The position numbers and the translations under genes were made by a program. DNA of 64,000 nucleotides, from contig NZ_CP043318.1 of the NCBI RefSeq assembly GCF_001984825.2, positions 4,464,001 to 4,528,000 on the forward strand. Direction: 5' to 3'. This DNA comes from Enterobacter chengduensis. GTDB lineage: Bacteria > Pseudomonadota > Gammaproteobacteria > Enterobacterales > Enterobacteriaceae. Under the pieces are notes generated by a model. It searched no databases, was not told the DNA's origin, and saw only the letters and a list, made by a program, of their open reading frames with translations. Positions 42,546 to 55,851 of this stretch are shown in pieces. Numbering within the stretch: position 1 is the first letter of the stretch; the number at the start of each line of letters is the position of its first letter.

Positions 42546-43585
42546 ACAGCATGCGTCGGCGTTTGATGGTGCTGCTGGCGGTGATCCTCCTGTTTTTCCA
42601 GCTGATAAGCGTCATCTGGCTGTGGCACGAAAGCCGTGAGCAGATTGGCTTTCTGGTGAATGAAACGCTGTCGGCGAAAGCGCGCAATAACCATGTCGAA
42701 AAAGAGATCCGCGAGGCGATTGCCTCGCTGCTGGTCCCTTCCCTGGTCATGGTCAGCTTCACCCTGCTCTTCTCTTTTTGGGCGGTCACCTGGATAACCC
42801 GGCCGCTGAATAAGCTCCGCGACAGCCTCGCTAACCGTTCGGCCGATAACTTAACCCCGCTACCTATGTATTCCGACATGGAAGAAATCGGCGCGGTGAC
42901 GACCTCCCTGAACCAGCTACTCGCCCGGCTGGACAATACCATTCAACAGGAGCGTCTCTTCACCGCAGACGCCGCACACGAGCTCCGAACGCCTCTTGCC
43001 GGTATCCGGCTTCATCTGGAGCTGATGGCGCAGTCTGGCGCGCCACAGGCCGAAACGCTGATAAGTCGTATCGATCAGCTCATGCATACCGTTGAACAGC
43101 TGCTGATGCTGGCCCGTGCGGGGCAGGCAATGGCCAGCGGCCACTACGAAACCGTGAGCTGGACGGAAAATATCATTGAACCTCTCGGCCTGGGGCATGA
43201 AGCCAAAGAGCATACGGTGATTTGGCCCGCTAAAAGCGCGCTCACGGTTCAGGGAGACGCCGTGCTCCTGCGCCTGATGCTGCGCAACCTGCTGGAGAAT
43301 GCCGGGCGCTACAGCCCGACAGGGACAACGATTACGGTGACATTAACCGAGGTCGACGGCGGGACGCAGATCGGCGTTATCGATCAGGGGCCGGGGATTG
43401 ATGAAGCGCACCAGCAGTCGATTACCGAGCCGTTCCGCCGTCTTGATCAGCGCTACGGAGGCAGCGGTCTGGGCCTGAGCATCGTGCAGCGCATCGTGCA
43501 GCTTCACCACGGCAGGCTGAAGCTGGAGAATGGTGCTGAAGGCGGTTTAATCGCCAGCTGCTGGCTGCCCGCAACGCTGGAATAA
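42542..43585 (+). CDS. pmrB: Sensor histidine kinase, PmrB(BasS)-like
   Basis: 347-residue inner-membrane kinase. TM1 is about residues 8-28, a short periplasmic loop about 29-62, TM2 about 63-85, then HAMP, the H-box with His146 (ADAAHELRTPLAG) and the ATPase N, G1 and G2 boxes (NLLENAGRYS, DQGPGID, GSGLGLSIV). The loop holds two ExxE motifs, Glu30-x-x-Glu33 and Glu55-x-x-Glu58, the iron-sensing pattern of Salmonella PmrB. The signal here is inferred only. It ends at a hairpin shared with convergent obgE. Confidence 0.8.
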   Translation: MNSMRRRLMVLLAVILLFFQLISVIWLWHESREQIGFLVNETLSAKARNNHVEKEIREAIASLLVPSLVMVSFTLLFSFWAVTWITRPLNKLRDSLANRSADNLTPLPMYSDMEEIGAVTTSLNQLLARLDNTIQQERLFTADAAHELRTPLAGIRLHLELMAQSGAPQAETLISRIDQLMHTVEQLLMLARAGQAMASGHYETVSWTENIIEPLGLGHEAKEHTVIWPAKSALTVQGDAVLLRLMLRNLLENAGRYSPTGTTITVTLTEVDGGTQIGVIDQGPGIDEAHQQSITEPFRRLDQRYGGSGLGLSIVQRIVQLHHGRLKLENGAEGGLIASCWLPATLE

Positions 43586-43607
43586 AAAAGCCCCCATAAT
43601 GGGGGCT
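43583..43607 (-). terminator. obgE terminator
   Basis: AGCCCCC / GGGGGCT stem with ATAAT loop, followed on the minus strand by T6. It serves obgE; the plus-strand side (CTGG) lacks a T-run for pmrB. Confidence 0.85.
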
Positions 43608-43618
43608 CTGGACAGCGA

Positions 43619-44809
<1,191 letters not shown>

Positions 44810-45775
44810 TCATTCGCCTGAGCGGGGGACTACTACAACCGCTTCATTTTTGCGCCAACGTCCCCAAAGACGATGACCAATGGCGGAATACATCGCGCCC
44901 GCAACCACGACAAACGCACCGAGATAACCCAACAGGTTGAGCATCGGTCTGACGAAGACATCGGGCCAGGCCATTGATAACAAATCTGAAAATAACAGCG
45001 TAAACAGCGGGGTGAGCGTGATTAACGCGCTCACCTGTGCTGCCTGCCAGCGCGCCATCGCTTCGGCCAGCGCGCCATAGCCAACCAGCGTGTTGAGACC
45101 ACAAAAAATGAGGCACGCCAGTTGCCAGTCGCTAAGTTGGGTAATGACACCCGGCTTCGCTAACGGCAGCAATGCTATTGTACACAAAGTGTACAGCAAA
45201 AAGAGGATCTGCTGTGAGGCAAGTCGGCGCAATAACACCTTTTGTGCGACGCCATAGCTCACCCAGACCGTTGCTGCCCCCACACCAAAAATTACACCCC
45301 ATGTGTAATCCGTCAGGCGGGTAAAAATCTCTATCAGACTGGTGTTGAAGAACATCACCAGACCGCACAACAGCATGCTCGCCCCGATAATCTGGGTACC
45401 GCGCATCTTCTCCTTGAGGATAAAGACGCTGGCAACCATCATCCCCACCGGTGAAAGCTGACCTATCACCTGCGACGCCGTGGGGCTGAGATACTGTAGG
45501 GAAGAGCTGAACAGGATGAAGTTACCGAACAGACCGCCCGTCGCAATAGCCAGCAACACCAGCCAGCGCGGTTTACGGAAGAGCCGCAGGGGAGGAAGCT
45601 TACCTTTGACGGCCAGAATGGCCCCGAGGCCGATGCTTGCCATCAGAAAGCGATAAAAGACCACCGTAGGCGGCTCCATCACTTCCAGTACCTGCTTCAT
45701 TGCAATTGGCAGCGCACCCCAGCACATTGCGGTGGTGAGCGCCAAAAGAATTCCTATGCCGGCCTGCTGCTTCAT
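44810..45775 (-). CDS. yhbE: EamA/DMT-family inner-membrane transporter YhbE
   Basis: 321-residue member of the drug/metabolite transporter superfamily, with two EamA repeats and ten predicted membrane segments, beginning GIGILLALTTAMCWGALPIA. Substrate is unknown. It lies between rpmA and obgE, 16 bp from the latter, as in E. coli; a terminator-like hairpin separates it from rpmA. Confidence 0.92.
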   Translation of the reverse strand: MKQQAGIGILLALTTAMCWGALPIAMKQVLEVMEPPTVVFYRFLMASIGLGAILAVKGKLPPLRLFRKPRWLVLLAIATGGLFGNFILFSSSLQYLSPTASQVIGQLSPVGMMVASVFILKEKMRGTQIIGASMLLCGLVMFFNTSLIEIFTRLTDYTWGVIFGVGAATVWVSYGVAQKVLLRRLASQQILFLLYTLCTIALLPLAKPGVITQLSDWQLACLIFCGLNTLVGYGALAEAMARWQAAQVSALITLTPLFTLLFSDLLSMAWPDVFVRPMLNLLGYLGAFVVVAGAMYSAIGHRLWGRWRKNEAVVVVPRSGE

Positions 45776-45816
45776 GCCCGTTTTCCCTACAGAAAAAATT
45801 ACCGGGTTTCCAATGT

Positions 45817-45844
45817 AAAAAGCCCCGCAACAGGTTGCGGGGCT
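45817..45844 (-). terminator. Terminator between rpmA and yhbE
   Basis: AGCCCCGCAA / TTGCGGGGCT stem with CAGG-type loop and T5 on the minus strand. It should end most rplU-rpmA transcripts while allowing limited readthrough into yhbE-obgE. Confidence 0.85.
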
Positions 45845-45871
45845 TTAATCCGTTACCGGACCGAGAAAACC

Positions 45872-46129
<258 letters not shown>

Positions 46130-46148
46130 TTAAATCTCTCCTCAGGTC

Positions 46149-46514
<366 letters not shown>

Positions 46515-46530
46515 TCACAATAGGGCGCGA

Positions 46531-46559
46531 ATATTACGCAAAACGCGAGCCTTTGACAA
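46531..46559 (-). promoter_or_regulatory. rplU-rpmA promoter
   Basis: Minus-strand -35 TTGTCA (46554-46559), 17-bp spacer, -10 TAATAT (46531-46536). It gives a leader of about 65 nt before the rplU ATG. The next bases downstream are GC-rich (CGCGCCC), as in stringently controlled promoters. Confidence 0.75.
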
Positions 46560-46717
46560 GTGCTACCGTCAATACATGAAGAAAAAAAACACAACACGTA
46601 CGGTAACGTTTATCTGAGCCGTTTTTTCAGTACAATCAGCACTACTATTGATAAACCGAAACCCTTCGTTACCCCATTGAAGATGGGATCAACAGGATAA
46701 AAAGCCCGGCTTTTGCG

Positions 46718-47689
46718 ATGAATTTAGAAAAAATCAACGAGTTAACCGCGCAAGATATGGCGGGTGTGAATGCAGCAATCCTGGAGCAACTCAACTCTGA
46801 CGTTCAACTGATCAATCAGTTGGGCTATTACATCGTCAGCGGCGGCGGTAAACGCATTCGTCCGATGATCGCTATTCTGGCTGCCAGAGCCGTTGGTTAT
46901 CAGGGAAATGCCCACATCACTATCGCAGCGCTCATCGAATTTATTCACACGGCGACGCTTCTGCATGACGATGTGGTGGATGAATCGGATATGCGTCGTG
47001 GTAAAGCCACGGCAAACGCCGCCTTCGGTAACGCTGCCAGCGTCCTGGTGGGGGATTTTATCTATACCCGCGCCTTCCAGATGATGACCAGCCTGGGTTC
47101 CCTGAAAGTGCTGGAAGTGATGTCTGAAGCCGTAAACGTGATTGCTGAAGGCGAAGTGCTGCAGCTGATGAACGTCAACGATCCGGACATTACCGAAGAA
47201 AACTACATGCGCGTCATCTACAGCAAAACCGCGCGCCTGTTTGAAGCGGCTGCCCAGTGTTCCGGCATTCTGGCTGACTGTACCGAAGCCCAGGAAAAAG
47301 GCCTGCAGGACTATGGCCGCTATCTGGGTACGGCCTTCCAGCTGATTGATGATCTGCTGGACTACAGTGCGGACGGCGAGACGCTCGGCAAAAACGTGGG
47401 TGACGACCTGAACGAAGGCAAACCGACCCTACCGCTGCTCCATGCTATGCACAACGGTACGGCCGACCAGGCGAAAATGATCCGTGAGGCGATCGAGCAG
47501 GGAAATGGCCGCCATCTTCTGGAACCCGTGCTGGAAGCCATGGCTATCTGCGGATCGCTGGAATGGACGCGCCAGCGTGCGGAAGAAGAAGCCGATAAAG
47601 CCATCGAAGCTCTCCAGGTTATTCCCGACAGCCCGTGGCGCGATGCACTGATTGGCCTTGCCCACATCGCTGTTCAGCGCGACCGTTAA
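46718..47689 (+). CDS. ispB: Octaprenyl diphosphate synthase IspB
   Basis: 323-residue trans-prenyltransferase making the C40 side chain of ubiquinone-8 and menaquinone-8. Aspartate-rich motifs are LLHDDVVDESDMRRG (first) and LIDDLLDYSAD (second), and GGGKRIRPM is the IPP-binding site. E. coli IspB is 323 residues. Divergent from rplU. Confidence 0.97.
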   Translation: MNLEKINELTAQDMAGVNAAILEQLNSDVQLINQLGYYIVSGGGKRIRPMIAILAARAVGYQGNAHITIAALIEFIHTATLLHDDVVDESDMRRGKATANAAFGNAASVLVGDFIYTRAFQMMTSLGSLKVLEVMSEAVNVIAEGEVLQLMNVNDPDITEENYMRVIYSKTARLFEAAAQCSGILADCTEAQEKGLQDYGRYLGTAFQLIDDLLDYSADGETLGKNVGDDLNEGKPTLPLLHAMHNGTADQAKMIREAIEQGNGRHLLEPVLEAMAICGSLEWTRQRAEEEADKAIEALQVIPDSPWRDALIGLAHIAVQRDR

Positions 47690-47737
47690 TCCCCTCTTGT
47701 CTCTCCCCGCGACCATGACGGGGAGAGGCGAGTATAC

Positions 47738-47892
47738 TCCTGTAAATTCCGCATTCCTGTAAATTCATCGGTTTAGAGACCGCATGAATAAAGCCGTGTC
47801 TTATTCTGAATATCCCATCAAGTAACGCGAACTTTTTAGAACAAAAGTTTGAAATGGGTATAGTAAACCCCGTCGTTTCAGAAGAAACGGCG
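47738..47892 (+). promoter_or_regulatory. sfsB upstream region: direct repeats, -10 element and 5' hairpin
   Basis: TCCTGTAAATTC occurs twice, at 47738-47749 and 47755-47766, 17 bp apart. A -10 TATAGT at 47859-47864 would start RNA near 47871, exactly where a hairpin CGTCGTTTC / GAAACGGCG (47871-47892, AGAA loop, one G-U pair) begins. The sfsB ATG follows 30 bp later. The repeats and hairpin are seen directly; their roles are not known. Confidence 0.45.
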
Positions 47893-47921
47893 TAGTTGAA
47901 TCCGAACTTAAGGACAGCGTT

Positions 47922-48209
47922 ATGGATACGAAATTTATCGACTGGCACACGGCTGATATTATTGCCGCACTGCGCAAAAGAGGCACTTCACTGGCAGCAG
48001 AGTCCCGCCGCCATGGACTGAGTTCTTCAACTCTGGCAAACGCCCTCACCCGCCCCTGGCCCAAGGGAGAATTAATTATCGCAACGGCGCTGGAAACGCA
48101 CCCGTGGGTGATTTGGCCTTCACGCTATCACGATCCCATTACCCATGAATTTATCGACAGATCGCGCATGATTCGCCAGAGAAAAGTGAAAAAAGAACCG
48201 CAGGAATAA
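47922..48209 (+). CDS. sfsB: Ner-like DNA-binding regulator SfsB (Nlp)
   Basis: 95-residue helix-turn-helix protein of the phage Mu Ner family. In E. coli it is implicated in maltose gene expression. The core WHTADIIAALRKRGTSLAAE and SSSTLANALTRPWPKGE matches the Ner/lambda-repressor-like fold, followed by a basic tail. It is close in length to E. coli SfsB (92). Convergent with murA. Confidence 0.93.
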   Translation: MDTKFIDWHTADIIAALRKRGTSLAAESRRHGLSSSTLANALTRPWPKGELIIATALETHPWVIWPSRYHDPITHEFIDRSRMIRQRKVKKEPQE

Positions 48210-48271
48210 CGCGTTTTTTTGACAGGAACAGCAACCCCCCGGTCATGTCTGGCAGGGGGCTGCCGGAACGA

Positions 48272-49576
<1,305 letters not shown>

Positions 49577-49581
49577 TCAGC

Positions 49582-49836
49582 TCAAAAACCGTTTAGTTTG
49601 CGATCGCGTGCCCACTCTTGCGGGGTGAACGCTTTAATCGACAGGGCGTGGATGCGGTTATCCGCAATATATTCCATCAGCGGCGCGTACACAGCCTGCT
49701 GCTTCTTCACACGGCTCATACCGTCGAACATCTCACCCACAGCAATAACCTGGAAGTGACTGCCATCGCCAGTGACGTGGGCTTCCTGAAGGGAGAGTGC
49801 ATTCATCAGCACTGTCTGGATTTCATGATTTTCCAT
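49582..49836 (-). CDS. ibaG: BolA-family acid-stress protein IbaG
   Basis: 84-residue BolA-family protein (formerly YrbA) that binds monothiol glutaredoxin with an Fe-S cluster. It contains the BolA-type helix-turn-helix and the ligand histidine in [13 protein letters not shown], with the ending [11 protein letters not shown]. coli IbaG is 84 residues. It precedes murA and follows the mla operon terminator. Confidence 0.95.
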   Translation of the reverse strand: MENHEIQTVLMNALSLQEAHVTGDGSHFQVIAVGEMFDGMSRVKKQQAVYAPLMEYIADNRIHALSIKAFTPQEWARDRKLNGF

Positions 49837-49907
49837 GGGCTCTTAATCATCTGATAGAGAAAACAAGCCCAACATCTTAGAGCAAAGTGGCGTCGTCTTA
49901 AACAAGC

Positions 49908-49940
49908 AAAAAGCCCCGACGATGAAACTGTCAGGGCTTT
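49908..49940 (-). terminator. mla operon terminator
   Basis: AAAGCCC-TGAC / GTC-GGGGCTTT stem (49910-49920 with 49930-49940, one mismatch) followed on the minus strand by T5, between mlaB and ibaG. Confidence 0.8.
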
Positions 49941-49962
49941 CGGAAGTAACGCACTGAAAATA

Positions 49963-50256
49963 TTAACGAGGCAGGACGTCCTGAGGCAGATTGTAGAGCT
50001 GTGCAAGGGTGACGACATTATCGCTCGCGCCGTGAAGCGTGACGCTTGCCCCTTGCTTTTTCCCTACCGCAACCAGATGGGCCAGCAGCGCCACACCCGC
50101 CGTATCCACCCGCGAGACGTCGGTTAAGTCAATAAGCGTCACGCCCTGCATCGCTTCATGGCGTTTGTCCCACAGTGGGTTCAGCAGATCCTGATCCAGT
50201 TCACCGGACAGCTTTAACGTCTCGCCTTCACGCGACCAGCTCAGTTGCTGTGACAT
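49963..50256 (-). CDS. mlaB: STAS-domain protein MlaB
   Basis: 97-residue cytoplasmic STAS-domain subunit that supports assembly and activity of the MlaFEDB ABC transporter. The conserved STAS phospho-site loop is DLTDVSRVDTAGVALLAHL. Its start overlaps the last base of mlaC. Last gene of the mlaFEDCB operon. Confidence 0.95.
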   Translation of the reverse strand: MSQQLSWSREGETLKLSGELDQDLLNPLWDKRHEAMQGVTLIDLTDVSRVDTAGVALLAHLVAVGKKQGASVTLHGASDNVVTLAQLYNLPQDVLPR

Positions 50257-50891
50257 TACTTCTTCTCGTCCAGACTAATTTTCTGACGAGCAATGGACTG
50301 CAGCTGCGCGGTCAGGCCATCGATGCCTTTGGTGCGCAGCAGGTCGCTCCATTCGTTCTGTTTGGTGGTGATCATGCTTACCCCTTCGGCAATCATGTCA
50401 TACGCCTGCCAGTGACCGGTCTGGCTGTTTTTACGCCACTGGAAATCCAGACGCACCGGCGGACGACCATTTGGATCGTTGATCGTCACGCGGATAGGGA
50501 TGATAGTCGCATCGCCCAGCGGCTGCTCAGGCGCAATCTGATAGGTCTGACCGTGGTACATCGCCAGCGCCTGACCATACGCCTGCTTCAGGTATTCACG
50601 AAACGCGGCAAAGTAGGCTTCGCGCTGCGCAGGGGTTGCGTCTTTGTAATAACGGCCCAGCACCAGCGCACCTGCGTATTTAATCTGCACATACGGCAGC
50701 AGCTCCTGGTCAACGATGTCACGCAGATAATCAGGATTAGCACGAATTTTAGGCTGTTCGTTTTTAAGACGGTCGAAAGTCTTTTTCGCCGCTTCGTCCA
50801 TCAGTTTGTACGGGTTGCTCTGATCCGCAGCATGAGCCGCGGTAAGAGGAGCGATGACCAGCATGGCAACCATTAACAGTCGTTTAAACAT
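50256..50891 (-). CDS. mlaC: Periplasmic phospholipid-binding protein MlaC
   Basis: 211-residue periplasmic shuttle that moves phospholipid between the MlaA-porin complex and MlaFEDB. The signal peptide [19 protein letters not shown] ends AHA near residue 21. The mature Tol-tolerance/NTF2-like fold includes [21 protein letters not shown]. coli MlaC is 211 residues. Confidence 0.96.
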   Translation of the reverse strand: MFKRLLMVAMLVIAPLTAAHAADQSNPYKLMDEAAKKTFDRLKNEQPKIRANPDYLRDIVDQELLPYVQIKYAGALVLGRYYKDATPAQREAYFAAFREYLKQAYGQALAMYHGQTYQIAPEQPLGDATIIPIRVTINDPNGRPPVRLDFQWRKNSQTGHWQAYDMIAEGVSMITTKQNEWSDLLRTKGIDGLTAQLQSIARQKISLDEKK

Positions 50892-50909
50892 GAATTACTT
50901 CTCCTGATA

Positions 50910-51458
50910 TTAATTCGCCGCACCTGGGGTCGGTGCCGCATTGGTATGGTCTTCACTCTGCGCAGGGGCATTGTCAGACTTTTTATCATCCCCTTTACTG
51001 TTGTAAAGGAACTGACCAATCATATCTTCCAGCACCATGGCGGACTTGGTGTCCTGGATAACGCTACCGTCTTTAAGGATAGTCGTTCCCAGCTCGGGAT
51101 CTTCAAAGCCGACGTTCAGGGCCAGATATTGTTCACCCAGCAGACCGGAAGTACGGATAGAAAGGGAACTGGTGTCCGGGATATGGTTGTAACGTTCTTC
51201 GATATCCATCGCGACGCGCGGCAGATAGGTTTTCTCGTCAAGCGTGATGTCAGCTACGCGTCCGATCACCACGCCGCCGATGCGGACCGGTGAACGCGCC
51301 TTCAGACCGCCGATGTTATCGAAGGTGGCATAGATGCGATACGTTGGTTCGGTGCGCACTGAGGTGATATCCGCCGCTCGCAGGCAGATAAACAGCGCGG
51401 CCAGCAGCGCCAGCAGCAGGAATACACCGACCCAAATTTCATTTTTTCTCGTTTGCAT
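50910..51458 (-). CDS. mlaD: Inner-membrane MCE protein MlaD
   Basis: 182-residue protein with one N-terminal membrane helix (about 7-26) and one MCE domain (about 38-118, TFDNIGGLKARSPVRIGGVV). It forms a hexameric lipid channel above MlaE. The C-terminal helix and a variable Ala/Pro/Asn tail follow. The ATG at 51458 gives MQTRKNEIWVG as in E. coli; an in-frame ATG at 51473 overlaps mlaE. Confidence 0.95.
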   Translation of the reverse strand: MQTRKNEIWVGVFLLLALLAALFICLRAADITSVRTEPTYRIYATFDNIGGLKARSPVRIGGVVIGRVADITLDEKTYLPRVAMDIEERYNHIPDTSSLSIRTSGLLGEQYLALNVGFEDPELGTTILKDGSVIQDTKSAMVLEDMIGQFLYNSKGDDKKSDNAPAQSEDHTNAAPTPGAAN

Positions 51459-51462
51459 GAAC

Positions 51463-53065
<1,603 letters not shown>

Positions 53066-53292
53066 TTATGGATCCTTTATTACCCAGCTCACGTTAAGGC
53101 ATGCCGCCTGAATCAGCCCTCAACTGCGCATTTTTACAGAATAATAGCCGTTGAGGTTAGCGAAAGCTGGCATTTGTTTTACTTTTCCGGCGCATAAAGT
53201 CAAAATTAGGAATTCGTTACGCCTCAGACTGTATGCAGTCCAGCCATTCCCGCGCGATGGACCGACGAGTATACCTGAAGAAAGGACTTTTG

Positions 53293-54270
53293 ATGCTTTT
53301 AGCAACAGCACTGTTAATAATTGGTTTACTTTTGGTGGTCTACAGTGCTGACCGTTTAGTGTTTGCTGCATCTATCCTGTGTCGCCTGACGGGCGTACCG
53401 CCTGTCGTTATCGGGATGACCGTAGTCAGCGTGGGAACGTCACTTCCGGAAATCATCGTCTCGGTCACGGCTTCGCTGCATGGTCAGTTAGACCTCGCGG
53501 TAGGCACCGCGATTGGCTCGAACATCGTCAATATACTCTTGATTTTAGGCCTGGCCGCCCTGCTCCATCCATTTCGCGTGCATTCTGATGTTCTGCGCCG
53601 TGAATTGCCGCTAATGTTAATTGTAAGCCTGCTGGCAGGCTGCGTATTTTATGATGGTGTACTGAGCTACAGCGACGGCATTTTCCTGCTGGCGCTGGCC
53701 GTCATTTGGCTGCTGTATAGTGTTAAAATCGCCCGTCTGGCTGAGAAACAGGGCCAGGATAGCCTCACGCGCGAGCAGGTCGCCGAACTGCCGCGGGAAG
53801 GCACGCTGCCTGTTGCCCTGCTCTGGCTTGGCGTTGCGCTGATCATCATGCCGATGGCAACGCGCATGGTCGTGGATAACGCGACGGTGCTGGCGAACTA
53901 TTTCGCCATCAGCGAACTGACCATTGGCCTGACGGTGATTGCCATCGGTACCAGCCTGCCGGAGCTGGCCACGGCCATTGCGGGGGCGCGTAAAGGTGAG
54001 GATGACATTGCCATTGGTAATATCATCGGTTCTAACATTTTTAATATCGCCATTGTGATGGGGCTGCCGGCCCTGATTACGCCAGGGCCCTTTAATCCTC
54101 TGGCGTTCTCACGCGACTACGGCGTGATGTTATTGGTCAGCGTGATATTTGCCCTGCTCTGCTGGCGGCGGCAACGACAGATCGGCAAAGGCGCAGGCGC
54201 GCTGCTGACGGGTGGATTTATCGTATGGATGGCGATGCTGTACTGGCTCTCGCCTCTTCTCTCTGGGTAA
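53293..54270 (+). CDS. yrbG: Calcium/sodium:proton antiporter-like protein YrbG
   Basis: 325-residue cation/Ca2+ exchanger-family membrane protein, with two inverted repeats of about five helices. The alpha repeats VVSVGTSLPEIIVS and VIAIGTSLPELATAIAG each carry the G-T-S-x-P-E ion-binding motif, paired with GSNIVNI and GSNIFNI. The ATG at 53293 follows AAAGGA and matches the E. coli start MLLATALLI. It is the first gene of the run leading into kdsD and lpt. Confidence 0.94.
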   Translation: MLLATALLIIGLLLVVYSADRLVFAASILCRLTGVPPVVIGMTVVSVGTSLPEIIVSVTASLHGQLDLAVGTAIGSNIVNILLILGLAALLHPFRVHSDVLRRELPLMLIVSLLAGCVFYDGVLSYSDGIFLLALAVIWLLYSVKIARLAEKQGQDSLTREQVAELPREGTLPVALLWLGVALIIMPMATRMVVDNATVLANYFAISELTIGLTVIAIGTSLPELATAIAGARKGEDDIAIGNIIGSNIFNIAIVMGLPALITPGPFNPLAFSRDYGVMLLVSVIFALLCWRRQRQIGKGAGALLTGGFIVWMAMLYWLSPLLSG

Positions 54271-54283
54271 ACGGAAACGCATT

Positions 54284-55270
54284 ATGTCGCAAATAGAATT
54301 GCAGCCGGGTTTTGACTTTCAGAAGGCAGGCAAAGAGGTTCTGGAGATTGAACGTGAAGGTCTGGCGCAGTTAGATCAGTACATTAATCAGGATTTTAGT
54401 CTGGCTTGTGAGAAGATGTTCTACTGTGCCGGCAAAGTCGTGGTGATGGGGATGGGTAAGTCCGGCCACATTGGACGCAAAATGGCGGCCACGTTTGCCA
54501 GCACCGGAACCTCCTCCTTCTTTGTCCATCCGGGGGAAGCCGCGCACGGCGACCTGGGTATGGTCACGCCACAGGATATCGTCATCGCGCTGTCCAACTC
54601 CGGTGAGTCCAATGAAATTCTGGCGCTGATCCCGGTGCTGAAGCGACTGCAGGTACCGCTTATTTGCATGACCAGCCGTCCAGAAAGTAGCATGGCGCGT
54701 GCGGCCGATATTCACCTGTGCGTGAAAGTGCCCAAGGAGGCCTGTCCGCTCGGCCTGGCGCCGACGTCCAGCACCACCGCCGCGCTGGTCGTGGGGGATG
54801 CGCTTGCCGTCGCACTGCTCGAAGCCCGCGGTTTTACGCCGGAAGATTTCGCGCTTTCCCACCCGGGCGGTGCGCTGGGGCGCAAGCTACTGCTTCGGGT
54901 AAACGATATCATGCACACCGGGGATGAGATTCCTCACGTCAGTAAAGAGGCCTCCCTGCGTGATGCGCTGCTGGAGATCACCCGCAAGAATCTGGGTATG
55001 ACGGTGGTGTGCGACGATCTAATGAAAATTCAGGGGATCTTCACCGATGGCGACCTGCGTCGCGTGTTCGACATGGGTGTCGATGTCCGCACGCTCGGCA
55101 TTGCCGATGTGATGACGCCGGGCGGCATCCGCGTGCGTCCGGGTACGCTGGCCGTGGATGTGCTGAACCTGATGCAGTCCCGCCATATCACCTCCGTTAT
55201 GGTTGCCGATGGCGACCAGTTGCTGGGTGTGGTACATATGCATGATCTGCTGCGCGCAGGCGTAGTGTAA
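54284..55270 (+). CDS. kdsD: D-arabinose 5-phosphate isomerase KdsD
   Basis: 328-residue isomerase making arabinose-5-P from ribulose-5-P for Kdo synthesis. The N-terminal SIS domain (GMGKSGHIGRKMAATFASTG, SNSGESNEI, LAPTSSTTA) is followed by two CBS domains (about 205-328). The ATG at 54284 gives MSQIELQPGFDFQ. It lies 13 bp after yrbG and 14 bp before kdsC. Confidence 0.96.
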   Translation: MSQIELQPGFDFQKAGKEVLEIEREGLAQLDQYINQDFSLACEKMFYCAGKVVVMGMGKSGHIGRKMAATFASTGTSSFFVHPGEAAHGDLGMVTPQDIVIALSNSGESNEILALIPVLKRLQVPLICMTSRPESSMARAADIHLCVKVPKEACPLGLAPTSSTTAALVVGDALAVALLEARGFTPEDFALSHPGGALGRKLLLRVNDIMHTGDEIPHVSKEASLRDALLEITRKNLGMTVVCDDLMKIQGIFTDGDLRRVFDMGVDVRTLGIADVMTPGGIRVRPGTLAVDVLNLMQSRHITSVMVADGDQLLGVVHMHDLLRAGVV

Positions 55271-55284
55271 AGAAGGATAAGACA

Positions 55285-55851
55285 ATGAGTAATGCGGGTG
55301 CATCCCTTGCAACCTGTTATGGCCCGGTGAGTACCCAAATGATGGCAAAGGCGGAAAACATTCGTCTGCTCATTCTGGATGTGGATGGGGTACTTTCCGA
55401 TGGTCTGATCTACATGGGCAACAATGGTGAAGAGCTGAAAGCGTTTAACGTTCGCGACGGCTACGGTATCCGCTGTGCGCTCACCTCCGGTATTGAGGTG
55501 GCGATCATCACCGGGCGAAACGCTAAACTGGTAGAAGATCGCTGTGAAACCTTAGGCATTACCCATCTTTATCAAGGTCAATCCGATAAAATGGCGGCGT
55601 TTAAGGATTTACTGGGTAAACTGGCTATCGCACCAGAAAACGTGGCCTACATCGGGGACGATCTGATTGACTGGCCCGTGATGGCTGAAGTCGGGCTGAG
55701 TATCGCCGTTGCTGATGCGCATCCGCTGCTGATCCCGCGCGCGGACTACGTTACCCACATCAACGGTGGCCGCGGTGCCGTCCGTGAAGTCTGCGATCTG
55801 CTTCTGCTGGCGCAGGGCAAGCTTGATGAGGCCAAAGGGCAATCGATATGA
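55285..55851 (+). CDS. kdsC: Kdo-8-phosphate phosphatase KdsC
   Basis: 188-residue HAD-superfamily phosphatase that releases Kdo from Kdo-8-P. The nucleophile motif is LILDVDGVLSDG, motif II is IITGRN, and motif IV is YIGDDLIDWPVM. The tetrameric, cap-less type matches its length. It overlaps lptC by 4 bp (ATGA). Confidence 0.96.
   Translation: MSNAGASLATCYGPVSTQMMAKAENIRLLILDVDGVLSDGLIYMGNNGEELKAFNVRDGYGIRCALTSGIEVAIITGRNAKLVEDRCETLGITHLYQGQSDKMAAFKDLLGKLAIAPENVAYIGDDLIDWPVMAEVGLSIAVADAHPLLIPRADYVTHINGGRGAVREVCDLLLLAQGKLDEAKGQSI

Noticed and set aside
48231..48262. Hairpin GCAACCCCC/GGGGGCTGC as a murA or sfsB terminator
   Set aside because: The stem is real but has a long loop and no T-run on either strand, so I did not list it as a terminator.
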